Shown in pieces: positions 6,724 to 13,134 of a DNA stretch of 13,134 nucleotides. The DNA is from Gemmatimonadota bacterium (GTDB taxonomy: Bacteria; Gemmatimonadota; Gemmatimonadetes; Gemmatimonadales; GWC2-71-9). Under the pieces are notes generated by a model. The model searched no databases and was not told where the DNA came from. It saw only the letters and a program-made list of their open reading frames with translations. The stretch is taken from the NCBI GenBank assembly GCA_029859185.1, contig JAOUDR010000024.1, forward strand, positions 1 through 13,134, read 5' to 3'. Both the position numbers and the translations under genes were made by a program. Each line of letters opens with the position of its first letter. Positions within the stretch are counted from its first letter, which is position 1.

Positions 6724-6774
6724 CCGGCCCACGTCCATTTCTCCACCTTCCGTACAGCGGTCGGGGATCTGCCC

Positions 6775-8217
6775 ATGAATAGTACCCTCAACCTCCGCGC
6801 GAACGCGTCAGTCTACGACGACGATATCGTTCGCAAATTTGTCGCGGCAACGGTGCTCTGGGGTGTCGTCGGGATGCTGCTCGGGGTGATCATTGCCCTG
6901 CAGCTCGCCTGGTGGCCCGCCAACCTGGGGTTGCCGTGGACCACCTTCGGTCGACTGCGTCCGCTGCACACCAACGCCGTGATCTTCGCCTTCGGCGGCA
7001 ACATCTGTTTCGCCGGCATCTACTACTCGATGCAGCGGCTGCTGAAGACGCGGATGTACAGCGATGCGATGTCCGCGTTCCACTTCTGGGGCTGGCAGCT
7101 GATCATCGTCGCGGCGGCGGTGACGCTCCCGCTGGGATTCACGCAGTCCAAGGAATACGCCGAGCTGATCTGGCCCATCGACGTGGCGATCGCGGTCGTG
7201 TGGGTCGTCTTCGCGATCAATTTCTTCGGCACGCTCGCGATCCGGAAGGTGCGGCACCTGTACGTCGCGATCTGGTTCTACATGTCATTCGTGATCACGA
7301 TCGCGGTGCTGCACATCGTCAACAGCCTGGCGGTACCGGTCTCGCTGACCCGGTCGTACCCGATCTATGCGGGCCTCACCGACGCGCTCGTCCAGTGGTG
7401 GTACGGGCACAACGCCGTGGGCTTCTTCCTGACGACGCCGTTCCTCGGGCTGATGTACTACTTCCTGCCCCGGGCGGCCGAGCGACCAGTCTACAGCTAC
7501 CGACTGTCGATCGTGCATTTCTGGTCGTTGGTCTTCCTCTACATCTGGACCGGGCCGCACCACCTGCTCTATTCGGCGCTCCCGGATTGGGCGCAGACCC
7601 TCGGGATGGTGTTCAGCATCATGCTGCTCGCCCCGTCCTGGGGCGGCATGCTGAACGGTCTGCTCACCCTCCGCGGCGCATGGGACCGGGTGCGGACGGA
7701 TCCGGTTCTCAAGTTCATGGTCGTTGCCGTGAGTTTCTACGGGATGTCCACGTTCGAGGGGCCGATGCTCGCGATCCGCGCGGTGAACGGCCTCGCCCAC
7801 TACACGAACTGGATCATCGGGCACGTGCACAGCGGCGCGCTGGGCTGGAACGGGATGATCACGTTCGGCATCCTGTACTGGCTGGTGCCGCGGTTGTGGA
7901 ACCGCGAGCTCGCGCGACCGGGATGGGCTACCACCCATTTCTGGCTGGCCACCATCGGCATCGTGCTGTACACCCTGTCCATGTGGGTGGCGGGGTTGAC
8001 CGAGGGGTTGATGTGGCGTGCCGTGAACGACCAGGGCCTGTTGGCCACGCCCGCCTTCATGGACATTGTGCATCGGTTGGCGCCCTACTACTGGCTGCGG
8101 GTGACCGGCGGTGCGTTGTACCTGACCGGTGCCCTGATGATGGTGTGGAATCTCCTCGAGACGGTGCGCGGTGCCCGCCCGCAGGTGCAGGCGATCCCGG
8201 CTCCGGCCGCGTCCTGA
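6775..8217 (+). CDS. ccoN: cbb3-type cytochrome c oxidase subunit I (CcoN)
   Basis: Catalytic subunit of the C-family heme-copper oxidase, a 480-residue, about 12-helix inner-membrane protein that reduces O2 to water and pumps protons. Ligands can be assigned from conserved spacing. H65 (RPLHTNAVIF) and H352 bind the low-spin heme b. H350 (IIGHVHSGALGWNG) binds the high-spin heme b3. H212 (WYGHNAVGF), H262 and H263 (GPHHLLY) bind CuB. Y256 lies six residues before H262, where C-family oxidases carry the cross-linked tyrosine. The conserved glutamate E328 (STFEGPML) is present. The site therefore looks intact. The start ATG at 6775 has a GGGGAT Shine-Dalgarno at 6763-6768. This is the first gene of the cco operon; ccoO follows 12 bases after its stop. 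The C-terminal tail is Ala/Pro-rich. cbb3 enzymes usually have high oxygen affinity and serve under low oxygen. Confidence 0.98.
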   Translation: MNSTLNLRANASVYDDDIVRKFVAATVLWGVVGMLLGVIIALQLAWWPANLGLPWTTFGRLRPLHTNAVIFAFGGNICFAGIYYSMQRLLKTRMYSDAMSAFHFWGWQLIIVAAAVTLPLGFTQSKEYAELIWPIDVAIAVVWVVFAINFFGTLAIRKVRHLYVAIWFYMSFVITIAVLHIVNSLAVPVSLTRSYPIYAGLTDALVQWWYGHNAVGFFLTTPFLGLMYYFLPRAAERPVYSYRLSIVHFWSLVFLYIWTGPHHLLYSALPDWAQTLGMVFSIMLLAPSWGGMLNGLLTLRGAWDRVRTDPVLKFMVVAVSFYGMSTFEGPMLAIRAVNGLAHYTNWIIGHVHSGALGWNGMITFGILYWLVPRLWNRELARPGWATTHFWLATIGIVLYTLSMWVAGLTEGLMWRAVNDQGLLATPAFMDIVHRLAPYYWLRVTGGALYLTGALMMVWNLLETVRGARPQVQAIPAPAAS

Positions 8218-8229
8218 ACGGAGGACCCG

Positions 8230-8955
8230 ATGACGACCGATACGACTCCGAAGGACCCGTTCCATCGTCGGGTGTTGGAGAACAAGGCGGGCCTGTTCGC
8301 CATCGTCACGACCATCGCGATCTCCATTGGCGGCATTGTCGAAATCGTGCCGATGTTCACGGCGGCGGCAGGTCCCGAGCGTCCCGACTGGGTATCGCCC
8401 TATACTCCGCTCGAGGTGGCGGGGCGCGACATCTACATCCGCGAGGGGTGTTACCTCTGCCACTCGCAGATGGTGCGGCCGATGCGGGCCGAGTTGCTGC
8501 GGTACGGCGAATGGTCGCGCGCGGGCGAGTACCGCTACGACCATCCGTTCCTGTTGGGCTCTCGGCGTATCGGGCCGGACCTGCATCGCGTCGGTGGGAA
8601 GTACCCCGACGCGTGGCATTACGAGCACATGCGTGATCCCCGCAGCACGACGCCGGGAAGCGTGATGCCGTCGTACCGCTGGCTCCTCGACGGGCGCATC
8701 GATGCGACCGACGTGCAGGCGTCGGTCAACGGGCTCCGCCGGGTCGGCGTGCCGTACGCGGACACCGCGTTCGTGGACATCGTGTCGAGCCTCGTGCGGC
8801 AAGGCACCGGCATCGTCGGCCGGCTGGCCGAGGCCGGCATCGAATCGGAGCCCGATCGGGAGATTGTGGCCTTGATCGCCTACCTGCAACGGCTGGGGAT
8901 CGATGGGCGTCGGGCCATCGAGGCGGGGCTCACCGCCCCGACGGGGTCGCAATGA
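8230..8955 (+). CDS. ccoO: cbb3-type cytochrome c oxidase subunit II (CcoO), monoheme cytochrome c
   Basis: Membrane-anchored periplasmic c-type cytochrome that passes electrons to CcoN. It has 241 residues. A cytoplasmic N-terminus (PKDPFHRRVLENKAG) leads into one transmembrane helix (about 21-45). The heme c motif CYLCH is at C74, C77 and H78, inside the family-typical IREGCYLCHSQMVRPM. The probable axial ligand is M146 (TPGSVMPSY). A further helical segment ends in ALIAYLQRLGID, the usual CcoO C-terminal block. It is longer than the roughly 200-residue proteobacterial form, mainly between about 155 and 205. A strong GGAGG Shine-Dalgarno lies at 8220-8224. The stop codon overlaps the ccoQ start as ATGA, indicating translational coupling. 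Confidence 0.97.
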   Translation: MTTDTTPKDPFHRRVLENKAGLFAIVTTIAISIGGIVEIVPMFTAAAGPERPDWVSPYTPLEVAGRDIYIREGCYLCHSQMVRPMRAELLRYGEWSRAGEYRYDHPFLLGSRRIGPDLHRVGGKYPDAWHYEHMRDPRSTTPGSVMPSYRWLLDGRIDATDVQASVNGLRRVGVPYADTAFVDIVSSLVRQGTGIVGRLAEAGIESEPDREIVALIAYLQRLGIDGRRAIEAGLTAPTGSQ

Positions 8956-9131
8956 ACCAGGTACTGCAATCAGCGGCCGAGCACGTGCGGCTCGGCTGGG
9001 TGCTCGGGGTGATGACCGTCTTCTTCTTCGCGTGGTTCGTCGGCTGGACGGTGTGGACGTTCCTGCCCCGCAACCGCGCGCGCTACGAAGAAGCGGCCCG
9101 CATGCCCCTCACGGATGGAGGCGACTCGTGA
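8952..9131 (+). CDS. ccoQ: CcoQ-like small membrane subunit of cbb3 oxidase
   Basis: A 59-codon gene fitting exactly between ccoO and ccoP, overlapping ccoO by 4 bases (ATGA) and ccoP by 4 bases (GTGA). The product has one transmembrane helix (about 15-38: WVLGVMTVFFFAWFVGWTVW). A basic segment follows (PRNRARYEEAARMPL), including the R-x-R-Y-E-E-A-A pattern of CcoQ/FixQ, where the tail typically reads as a charged stretch ending in a short polar end. CcoQ stabilises the CcoNOP complex. Its size, topology, position and coupling all agree. Sequence conservation in this family is low, so the name rests mainly on context. Confidence 0.88.
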   Translation: MNQVLQSAAEHVRLGWVLGVMTVFFFAWFVGWTVWTFLPRNRARYEEAARMPLTDGGDS

Positions 9132-9712
9132 GCAAACACGACGAGCGCAATCAGGTCCTCGGCCATGAGGACGAAGCGGATGGCATACAGGAATACGACA
9201 ATCCCCTGCCCGACTGGTGGCTCGGGCTGTTGTGGGGCACGGCGATCTTCGCGGCGGGGTATCTGGTGCACTACCACTTCATCGCGCACCGGTCGCCGCA
9301 GAAGGCCCTTGCCGCGGAGTTGGCCGCGGCGAGCGAACGCTGGCCGAGCGAGAGTCCTGGCACCACGCAGTTGATGCTCACCGAGGACGCGGCCGCGGCC
9401 GGCGAACAGGTGTATCGCACGAACTGCGTGCCGTGCCACGGCGCCGAGTTGATGGGCGGCATCGGACCCAACCTCGTGGACGACGAGTGGCTGCACGGCG
9501 GCATGCCCGAGGAGATCCACGCGACCATCGTGAACGGCGTTCCAGCCAAGGGCATGCTTGCCTGGGGACCCATTCTCACGGCCGACCAGATCAACCACGT
9601 GACGGCCTACGTCGTGGAGCAGAACGCGAAGGCGCTGGGCCGCCCGTACCCGCCAGGCGGCGACGACGAGCCCGATGACGAGCACGAGGAGCAGGAGGGC
9701 GGCAGCCGGTAG
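9128..9712 (+). CDS. ccoP: cbb3-type oxidase subunit III (CcoP), reduced single-heme form
   Basis: Membrane-bound cytochrome c that receives electrons from the soluble donor. The GTG start at 9128 is chosen because it overlaps the ccoQ stop (GTGA) and follows GGAGG (9117-9121) by six bases. The product is 194 residues. The N-terminal ADGIQEYDNPLPDWWLGLLW block, typical of CcoP, leads into one helix (about 31-53). A linker and a single cytochrome c domain follow, with heme motif CVPCH (C100, C103, H104) and probable axial M143 (KGMLAWG). IGPNLVDDEWLHGG is the family block after the heme. Standard CcoP is about 300 residues and carries two heme c domains; the second is absent and no CxxCH occurs elsewhere in this product. 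The C-terminus is an acidic tail (GGDDEPDDEHEEQEGG). ccoG follows directly. Confidence 0.95.
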   Translation: MSKHDERNQVLGHEDEADGIQEYDNPLPDWWLGLLWGTAIFAAGYLVHYHFIAHRSPQKALAAELAAASERWPSESPGTTQLMLTEDAAAAGEQVYRTNCVPCHGAELMGGIGPNLVDDEWLHGGMPEEIHATIVNGVPAKGMLAWGPILTADQINHVTAYVVEQNAKALGRPYPPGGDDEPDDEHEEQEGGSR

Positions 9713-9713
9713 C

Positions 9714-11051
9714 ATGCTGGGCTTTGCGGGTACCCGCGAATGGGTAGAGGCACAGTCGGTCACGGGAACGTTCACGACGATCCGTCGGTGGACGTTCTTC
9801 GCGTTGCACCTGATACTGTTCGCCACACCCTGGATTCCGGTCGGCGGGCACCCCGCGATTCTCGTGGACCTGCCGCATCGCCAGGTGTTCGCGTTCGGCA
9901 GCGTGTTCACGGCGGCCGATACGATCTTCCTGCTCATCATGCTGCTGTTTCTCGCGTTCTCCCTCTTCTTCTTCACGTCGCTGCTCGGAAGACTCTGGTG
10001 CGGGTATGCCTGTCCGCAGACCGTCTTTCTCGAGGCCTGGATCCGTCCGATCGAACAGTGGATCGAGGGCGACCGCAGCCGCCGGCTGCATCGAGGTCGC
10101 GGTGGACTCTCGTTCGACCTGGCCTGGCGCCGGGTCGTGAAGTGGCTGGCGTTCGCGCTGGTGGCCGTGGTCGTATCCATGGCCTTCGTGAGCTACTTCG
10201 CCGGCGCACGGGAGCTGTGGATGGGGCAGGGTGGACCGGTCGAGTACACGATCGTCGCGATCCTCAGCGGTGTCTTCTTCCTCGATTTCGCGTGGTTCCG
10301 GGAGCAGTTCTGCAACTACCTCTGTCCCTACGCGCGGTTTCAGGGGGCGCTCACCGACAATGAGACGATCCAGGTCACCTACTTCCCCGTGCGGGGTGAG
10401 CCGCGCGGAGGGAAGACGGCGGCCGCGGACGGACGGTGCATCGAGTGCAACAAGTGCGTGGTCGTGTGCCCGCAGGGGATCGACATTCGGAATGGGTTTC
10501 AGCTCGAGTGCATTGCCTGCAGTCGCTGCATCGACGCCTGCCACGGGGTGATGGAGCAGCTCGGTCACCCGTCGCTCGTGGGCTACAGCAGCATGGCCGA
10601 GATGCAGGGGGGGAAGCGGCCGCGGTTCCTGCGCCCGCGAACGCTCGCGTATGCCGCGCTGCTCGTGGGGCTGGTCGTCTCCGGCGTCGCCATGGCGCGC
10701 GGGCGTGTGCCGTTCGAGGTCACGGTGAATCGCACGCCGGGTTCGCTGTATACGATGGATGCCGACGGCGCGGTCCGGAACACGTTTCTGCTCAAGGTGA
10801 CGAGTAACGAGTCGGCACCGGGTGCGGTGACGTACGCGGTACGCGTGGAAGGACTGGCGGATGCCGAAGTCATCGTTCCCGAGTTCTCGCTCCAGTCTTC
10901 GGAGAGCCATACGGCACCCCTGGTGATCCGCCTGCCCGCCACAGCCACACTGAGCCGCACGATACCGTTCCGCGTGCTCGTTTCGGCGCCGAGTGGCGAG
11001 GTTACGGTCGAGGCGACGTTCAAGACGGGAGCGAGCGACGGTCGTGAGTGA
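9714..11051 (+). CDS. ccoG: Cytochrome oxidase maturation protein CcoG (FixG/RdxA family, 2x[4Fe-4S])
   Basis: Polytopic membrane ferredoxin-like protein needed for cbb3 assembly, thought to reduce copper for insertion. Numbered from the ATG at 9714 (445 residues), hydrophobic segments occur at about 25-45, 68-90, 142-162 and 177-193. The CGYACPQTVFLE and CNYLCPYARFQGAL motifs (C96/C100, C200/C204) are family-typical. Two complete [4Fe-4S] motifs follow: C242, C245, C248, C252 (CIECNKCVVVCPQG) and C266, C269, C272, C276 (CIACSRCIDACHG). A further helix lies at about 311-327, then an Ig-like FixG C-terminal domain from about 330. The start could instead be the ATG at 9675, inside ccoP. I prefer 9714, two bases after the ccoP stop, because a GGAGGG precedes it (9694-9699), though its spacing is long. 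It overlaps the next small gene by 8 bases. Confidence 0.95.
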   Translation: MLGFAGTREWVEAQSVTGTFTTIRRWTFFALHLILFATPWIPVGGHPAILVDLPHRQVFAFGSVFTAADTIFLLIMLLFLAFSLFFFTSLLGRLWCGYACPQTVFLEAWIRPIEQWIEGDRSRRLHRGRGGLSFDLAWRRVVKWLAFALVAVVVSMAFVSYFAGARELWMGQGGPVEYTIVAILSGVFFLDFAWFREQFCNYLCPYARFQGALTDNETIQVTYFPVRGEPRGGKTAAADGRCIECNKCVVVCPQGIDIRNGFQLECIACSRCIDACHGVMEQLGHPSLVGYSSMAEMQGGKRPRFLRPRTLAYAALLVGLVVSGVAMARGRVPFEVTVNRTPGSLYTMDADGAVRNTFLLKVTSNESAPGAVTYAVRVEGLADAEVIVPEFSLQSSESHTAPLVIRLPATATLSRTIPFRVLVSAPSGEVTVEATFKTGASDGRE

Positions 11052-11190
11052 CGATCGGCGGGATCGGCGATGGCCCATCGCGGTCGCGATCGGTCTGGGC
11101 GTGGTGATCGTGGTGAATCTCGTGTTCATCTACATCGCCGTGAGCGGCCGGGACGAGATCGTCCCATCGTACCAGACCGAGCGCCGCTGA
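11044..11190 (+). CDS. 48-residue single-helix protein in the ccoH (fixH) position
   Basis: A short gene starting at GTG 11044, overlapping the end of ccoG by 8 bases. The product has a basic N-terminus (SDDRRDRRWP), one transmembrane helix (about 11-34) and a short tail, DEIVPSYQTERR. This resembles only the N-terminal anchor of CcoH/FixH, where the helix is followed by a D-x-VV-x-x-YY-type segment. The periplasmic domain that makes CcoH about 150 residues is missing. No frame downstream to 11400 gives the missing domain, so either the gene was cut down or this lineage uses a mini-CcoH. CcoH is a late assembly factor that stays bound to CcoN. An alternative reading is an unrelated small subunit. 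That it is coding is supported by overlap, position and a clean membrane-protein composition. Confidence 0.65.
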   Translation: MSDDRRDRRWPIAVAIGLGVVIVVNLVFIYIAVSGRDEIVPSYQTERR

Positions 11191-11278
11191 GGCCTCCGGT
11201 GTTCAGGAGGTGGTGACGCCGCCGCTCCGGTGCCCGTCAGGATCGCGACAGGTCAGCGCTGCGCAGGCACCGGGTGCT

Positions 11279-11294
11279 TGTCAGTTCACTGACA
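11279..11294. promoter_or_regulatory. Perfect inverted repeat upstream of ccoI, candidate operator
   Basis: TGTCAGT (11279-11285) and ACTGACA (11288-11294) are perfect 7-base inverted copies separated by two bases. A 16-base symmetrical site of this kind is typical of a dimeric repressor. The regulator is unknown. The half-site TGTCAGTGA on the minus strand resembles TGACAGTGA in the centre of the inverted repeat upstream of ccoN (8 of 9 bases). Confidence 0.4.
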
Positions 11295-11303
11295 GGGCCG
11301 AGC

Positions 11304-11320
11304 CGCGAGTCTTACTCGCG
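11304..11320. repeat. Short perfect stem-loop in the pre-ccoI gap
   Basis: CGCGAGT (11304-11310) and ACTCGCG (11314-11320) are perfect inverted copies around a 3-base loop (CTT). The site lies 9 bases after the previous palindrome. It could be an operator or an RNA hairpin in a leader; the sequence does not decide. Confidence 0.4.
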
Positions 11321-11353
11321 CCTCCCCGCGGAGCAGGCGGCGCTCCCCGAGAG

Positions 11354-11388
11354 GCGCGGCTCAGAGCCGCGGCTCGGCTCTGCCGCGC
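11354..11388 (+). promoter_or_regulatory. Strong G+C-rich hairpin just upstream of the ccoI start
   Basis: GCGCGGC (11354-11360) pairs with GCCGCGC (11382-11388) and AGAGCCG (11363-11369) pairs with CGGCTCT (11375-11381). This makes 14 base pairs with a two-base bulge (TC) and a five-base loop (CGGCT). It ends 12 bases before the likely ccoI ATG, where it could mask the ribosome binding region or act as an attenuator or RNA-processing site. No T-tract follows, so a simple terminator is less likely. The rest of 11191-11400 shows no gene I can support. Confidence 0.5.
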
Positions 11389-11400
11389 AAGCGGCGGCGG

Positions 11401-13134
11401 ATGGCCACGAAGGACGCGGACGCGACGATGACCGCCCGCTGTCCGCACTGCGGGACGCCCGTCGAAGGCGACACCGACACGTACTGCTGCCACGGCTGCG
11501 AGCTGGCGGCCCGTCTGATTCACGAGGCGGGTCTCGATCGCTACTACGACCTCCGCGAAACGTTCGCCCCACGTCCCGATCGGCTCGATGAAGGATGGGA
11601 CACCATCCCCGTCACGCGGGATGCCGATGGTGTAGAGTCCTGCCGGCTCCAGGTCGACGGCCTGCGCTGCGCCTCCTGCGTGTGGGTGACCGAGCACCTG
11701 TTGCGTGCCACGCCCGGCGTGCTCGAAGCCACGGTGAGCTACGCCACGGGGCGGGCCACGCTCCGATGGGATCCGGAACAGGTGCGGGTGAGCGACCTTG
11801 CGGGACGCATCGCGGCCCTGGGATACCGGCCGCGGCTGCTGGGCGAGGAGGCGAGCGTGGACCACGACCTCCTGCTCCGCCTTGGGGTGGCCGCGTTCGC
11901 CGCCGCGAACATCATGCTGATGTACGCGGCGCTCTACGCCGGGTGGTGGGGCACCATGGAGGCGCGCTTCGTGGTGCTCTTCCAGTGGGGCTCGCTGATG
12001 CTCGCGACGCCGGTGGCGCTGTGGTGCGCGCAGCCGTTCTTCGCTGGGGCGTGGGCGGGGCTGCGCCACCGGGTGCTGCACATGGATCTCCCGATCGCCA
12101 TCGCGATCACGGTCCTGTACGCGCACGGGGTCGTCGCGACCATCCGGCGGGAGGACGCCTACCTCGACTCGCTCGCGATGCTGGCGGCGCTCCTGCTGAC
12201 GGGCCGCTTGTTGGAATCGCGAGGCCGGCGCCGGGCCGCCGAGGCGGCGGTCTCGCTGGCGGCGTCGGTCCCCACGACCGCCAAACGCGCAACCGGTAGT
12301 GACGTCACCGTGGTTCCGGCAGCGGACCTCGTGCCTGGTGACCGCATCGATGTGGGCGCGGGCGAGGAGTTCGCCGCCGATGGCACGGTGCGGGACGGGA
12401 CGGGGCACGTGCGGATGGCGCTCGTGACCGGCGAGGCCGAGCCCGTTGCGGTCCAGCCCGGGAGTCCGGTCGTCGCCGGGTCCGTGCTGCTCGACGGTGC
12501 AGTCGTCGTCGAGGTCGAGGCAGTGGGCCGTGACACGGTGCTGCAGCAGATGGTCGATCAGCTCCGGGACGCGGCGGATCGGGGAACGCGACCGGGATCC
12601 ACCGACCGGATTGCCCCGTGGTTCACGGCGGCCACCCTCGTGACCGCGGCGGCGACGTTCGTCGGCTGGCTTGCCGGCGCGGGGGTCCAGCCCGCAGTGG
12701 CGCACACGGTGGCGGTGCTCGTCGTGGCGTGCCCCTGTGCCCTCGCGCTGTCGCGACCGCTGGCTGCCGCCGCCGGACTTGGGGCCGCGGCGCGGCGCGG
12801 TCTGCTGTTCCGGTCCGCGGATGCGTTGTTGGACCTCGTGCATGCGGACCTCGCGGCGCTCGACAAGACCGGTACGGTGACGCAAGGTGCCGTCATGGTC
12901 GTCGGCGGCGACGACGCAGCACTCCGCGTGGCCGCCGGCCTCGAGCGCTACAGCACCCATCCCATTGCCCGCGCGATCGTGGAGGAGGCAAGCCGCCGCG
13001 GCATCCCGCTCCCGCGCGGCACCGAGGTGCGCGAGGAGCCTGGGGTGGGGATCGAGGGACTGGTGGACGGCCGTCGCTGGCAGCTGCGCGCCGGGGGTGC
13101 CGGAGAAGTGCGTCTGCTGAATGACGCCGGTGGT
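11401..13134 (+). CDS. ccoI: Copper-transporting P1B-type ATPase CcoI/FixI (3' truncated by window)
   Basis: Copper-exporting P-type ATPase supplying copper for CuB of the cbb3 oxidase. The frame runs off the end, leaving 578 residues from ATG 11401. The N-terminal metal-binding domain, found in FixI-type ATPases, shows C14/C17 (CPHCG) and C29/C30/C33 (YCCHGC). A heavy-metal-associated domain follows with C90 and C93 (GLRCASCVWV). Membrane helices begin near 160. The actuator motif appears as TGE (343-345, LVTGEAEPV), the ion-channel CPC motif is C444-P445-C446, and the phosphorylation motif DKTGT has D488. The nucleotide-binding HP dipeptide is H520-P521 (STHPIARAI). The hinge GDG motif lies beyond the window. 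The start could also be ATG 11428; neither has a good Shine-Dalgarno. Unlike the preceding genes it is not coupled to its neighbour but follows 210 palindrome-rich bases. Confidence 0.95.
   Translation, partial: MATKDADATMTARCPHCGTPVEGDTDTYCCHGCELAARLIHEAGLDRYYDLRETFAPRPDRLDEGWDTIPVTRDADGVESCRLQVDGLRCASCVWVTEHLLRATPGVLEATVSYATGRATLRWDPEQVRVSDLAGRIAALGYRPRLLGEEASVDHDLLLRLGVAAFAAANIMLMYAALYAGWWGTMEARFVVLFQWGSLMLATPVALWCAQPFFAGAWAGLRHRVLHMDLPIAIAITVLYAHGVVATIRREDAYLDSLAMLAALLLTGRLLESRGRRRAAEAAVSLAASVPTTAKRATGSDVTVVPAADLVPGDRIDVGAGEEFAADGTVRDGTGHVRMALVTGEAEPVAVQPGSPVVAGSVLLDGAVVVEVEAVGRDTVLQQMVDQLRDAADRGTRPGSTDRIAPWFTAATLVTAAATFVGWLAGAGVQPAVAHTVAVLVVACPCALALSRPLAAAAGLGAAARRGLLFRSADALLDLVHADLAALDKTGTVTQGAVMVVGGDDAALRVAAGLERYSTHPIARAIVEEASRRGIPLPRGTEVREEPGVGIEGLVDGRRWQLRAGGAGEVRLLNDAGG

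Noticed and set aside
6662..6774. FNR/Anr box upstream of ccoN
   Set aside because: No match to TTGAT-N4-ATCAA, even allowing a degenerate half-site, was found by eye.
6912..8636. Plus-strand open frame of 574 codons in another frame over ccoN/ccoO
   Set aside because: It is an Arg/Ala/His-rich shadow without domains and crosses the ccoN/ccoO boundary.
7285..8952. Minus-strand open frame of 555 codons
   Set aside because: Antisense to ccoN and ccoO, both strongly recognised; its composition is typical of G+C-rich shadow frames.
9591..11129. Minus-strand open frame of 512 codons opposite ccoG
   Set aside because: Antisense to a gene with two intact iron-sulfur motifs; no recognisable domain.
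11210..11591. Two plus-strand frames (11210-11431 and 11274-11591) as the missing part of CcoH
   Set aside because: Their translations are Arg/Ala/Pro-rich and lack any FixH-like segment; the second continues out of frame into ccoI.
11281..12960. Minus-strand open frame of 559 codons opposite ccoI
   Set aside because: Antisense to the P-type ATPase, whose DKTGT, CPC and HMA motifs are all in the plus frame.

Overview
The window is G+C-rich bacterial chromosome with tightly packed genes and no stretch longer than about 210 bases without a gene. The gene content (ECF sigma/anti-sigma/PDZ cassette, a large secreted M14 peptidase with an amidotransferase-like C-terminus, a cbb3 oxidase with a single-heme CcoP, and short-unit repeats filling intergenic gaps) suggests an aerobic or microaerobic, diderm, non-proteobacterial organism. 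Gemmatimonadota is my best guess; this is inference, not proof. I see no tRNA, rRNA, CRISPR array, insertion sequence or integrase.

Layout. (1) 1-670: 3' end of leuS (leucyl-tRNA synthetase), with a small in-frame tandem repeat inside the coding region. (2) 671-792: a gap holding an inverted GCCGAT-heptad repeat. (3) 793-2957: a three-gene plus-strand operon of an ECF sigma factor, its membrane zinc-finger anti-sigma factor (8-base overlap), and a secreted coiled-coil protein with two PDZ domains. This looks like an envelope-stress signalling unit. (4) 2956-3135: a repeat-filled convergent intergenic region, with GACGG-cored units pointing right on one side and left on the other around a strong hairpin. 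(5) 3136-5859, minus: secreted M14 zinc carboxypeptidase. (6) 5984-6661, minus: a SafE/DsbD_2-type membrane protein of the kind often found with cbb3 oxidase genes. (7) 6662-6774: divergent regulatory region with a sigma70-like promoter and an inverted repeat. (8) 6775-13134, plus: ccoN-ccoO-ccoQ-ccoP-ccoG, a 48-codon ccoH-like mini gene, and ccoI (cut by the window end).

How the genes work together. CcoN, CcoO, CcoQ and CcoP form a cbb3-type (C-family heme-copper) cytochrome c oxidase. CcoG, the CcoH-like protein, CcoI and probably the divergent SafE-type protein handle copper delivery and assembly. The cco genes are translationally coupled (4-base overlaps ccoO/ccoQ and ccoQ/ccoP; a 2-base gap or overlap at ccoP/ccoG; an 8-base overlap ccoG/mini-ccoH), and then the pattern breaks at a 210-base palindrome-rich gap before ccoI.

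Most of the window is recognisable biology. The parts worth a second look are the convergent repeat region, the repeat-like insertion in leuS, the reduced CcoP and CcoH, the palindrome-rich gap before ccoI, and the inverted repeat in the safE/ccoN divergent region.
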